This document shows positions 44,281 through 44,401 of a stretch of 44,401 bases of DNA, in pieces. Position 1 is the first letter of the stretch. Every line of letters begins with the position of its first letter. The position numbers were made by a program, and so were the translations under genes. Source of the stretch: Acidobacteriota bacterium (GTDB lineage: Bacteria; Acidobacteriota; Terriglobia; Terriglobales; SCQP01). The stretch spans positions 1 through 44,401 of the forward strand of contig DAIDIF010000272.1 in assembly GCA_027451805.1 (NCBI GenBank), written 5' to 3'. The notes under the pieces were generated by a model. The model worked only from the letters and a program-made list of their open reading frames with translations. It was not told the origin of the DNA and did not search any database.

Positions 44281-44401
44281 ACACGCAGCCATTTGCGCAT
44301 GTCAGGAAAATGAGTTCCCGCGCAGGGGCGGCCCAGTCCCTAAGTTGCATATTCCCTGGTGGCGGGAATGGTGACAGGATTGCACATTGCGGGACGATGT
44401 T

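Noticed and set aside
44281-44401. Possible gene or regulatory element at the right edge
   Set aside because: Only 121 bp without an ORF or recognisable motif; window truncation prevents a call.

Overview
This is a GC-rich chromosomal window. Its gene content fits Acidobacteria, though that is inferred from content and style (PEP-CTERM protein, BNR/sortilin-like protein, Oar-like TonB-dependent receptor, Hanks kinases with PD40/TPR repeats, RHS remnant) and not proven. I support about 31 protein-coding genes or remnants and two tRNA genes: tRNA-Thr(CGT) and tRNA-Gly(CCC), both minus strand with encoded CCA.

Recognisable products:
- Peptidases and hydrolases: M1 and M61 peptidases (ATGA-coupled), penicillin acylase, GH92 alpha-mannosidase, oligopeptidase B-like S9.
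- DNA repair: photolyase, Ada.
- Signalling: two Ser/Thr kinases.
- Envelope: class A PBP, tandem OMP paralogs, TonB-dependent receptor, lactonase-like lipoprotein.
- Other: D-2-hydroxyacid dehydrogenase, prolyl-tRNA synthetase, peroxiredoxin.

I see no CRISPR array, rRNA, IS element or intact prophage. Much of the window looks like ordinary chromosome.

The most interesting points are:
- an orphan DGQHR-domain (DndB-like) gene directly downstream of a TPR-kinase, with a perfect short palindrome in the 25-bp gap;
- a decayed orphan RHS C-terminal remnant with a frameshift and an in-frame stop;
- a tRNA-Thr whose 3' end overlaps the end of a PEP-CTERM gene on the opposite strand;
- a doubly eroded PhnB/VOC-family gene;
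- a BNR protein with an RG/G-rich insert and a CxxCH motif;
- several uncharacterised proteins.

No convincing complete novel system is evident. The kinase-DGQHR pair is the best candidate, and it is an inference.
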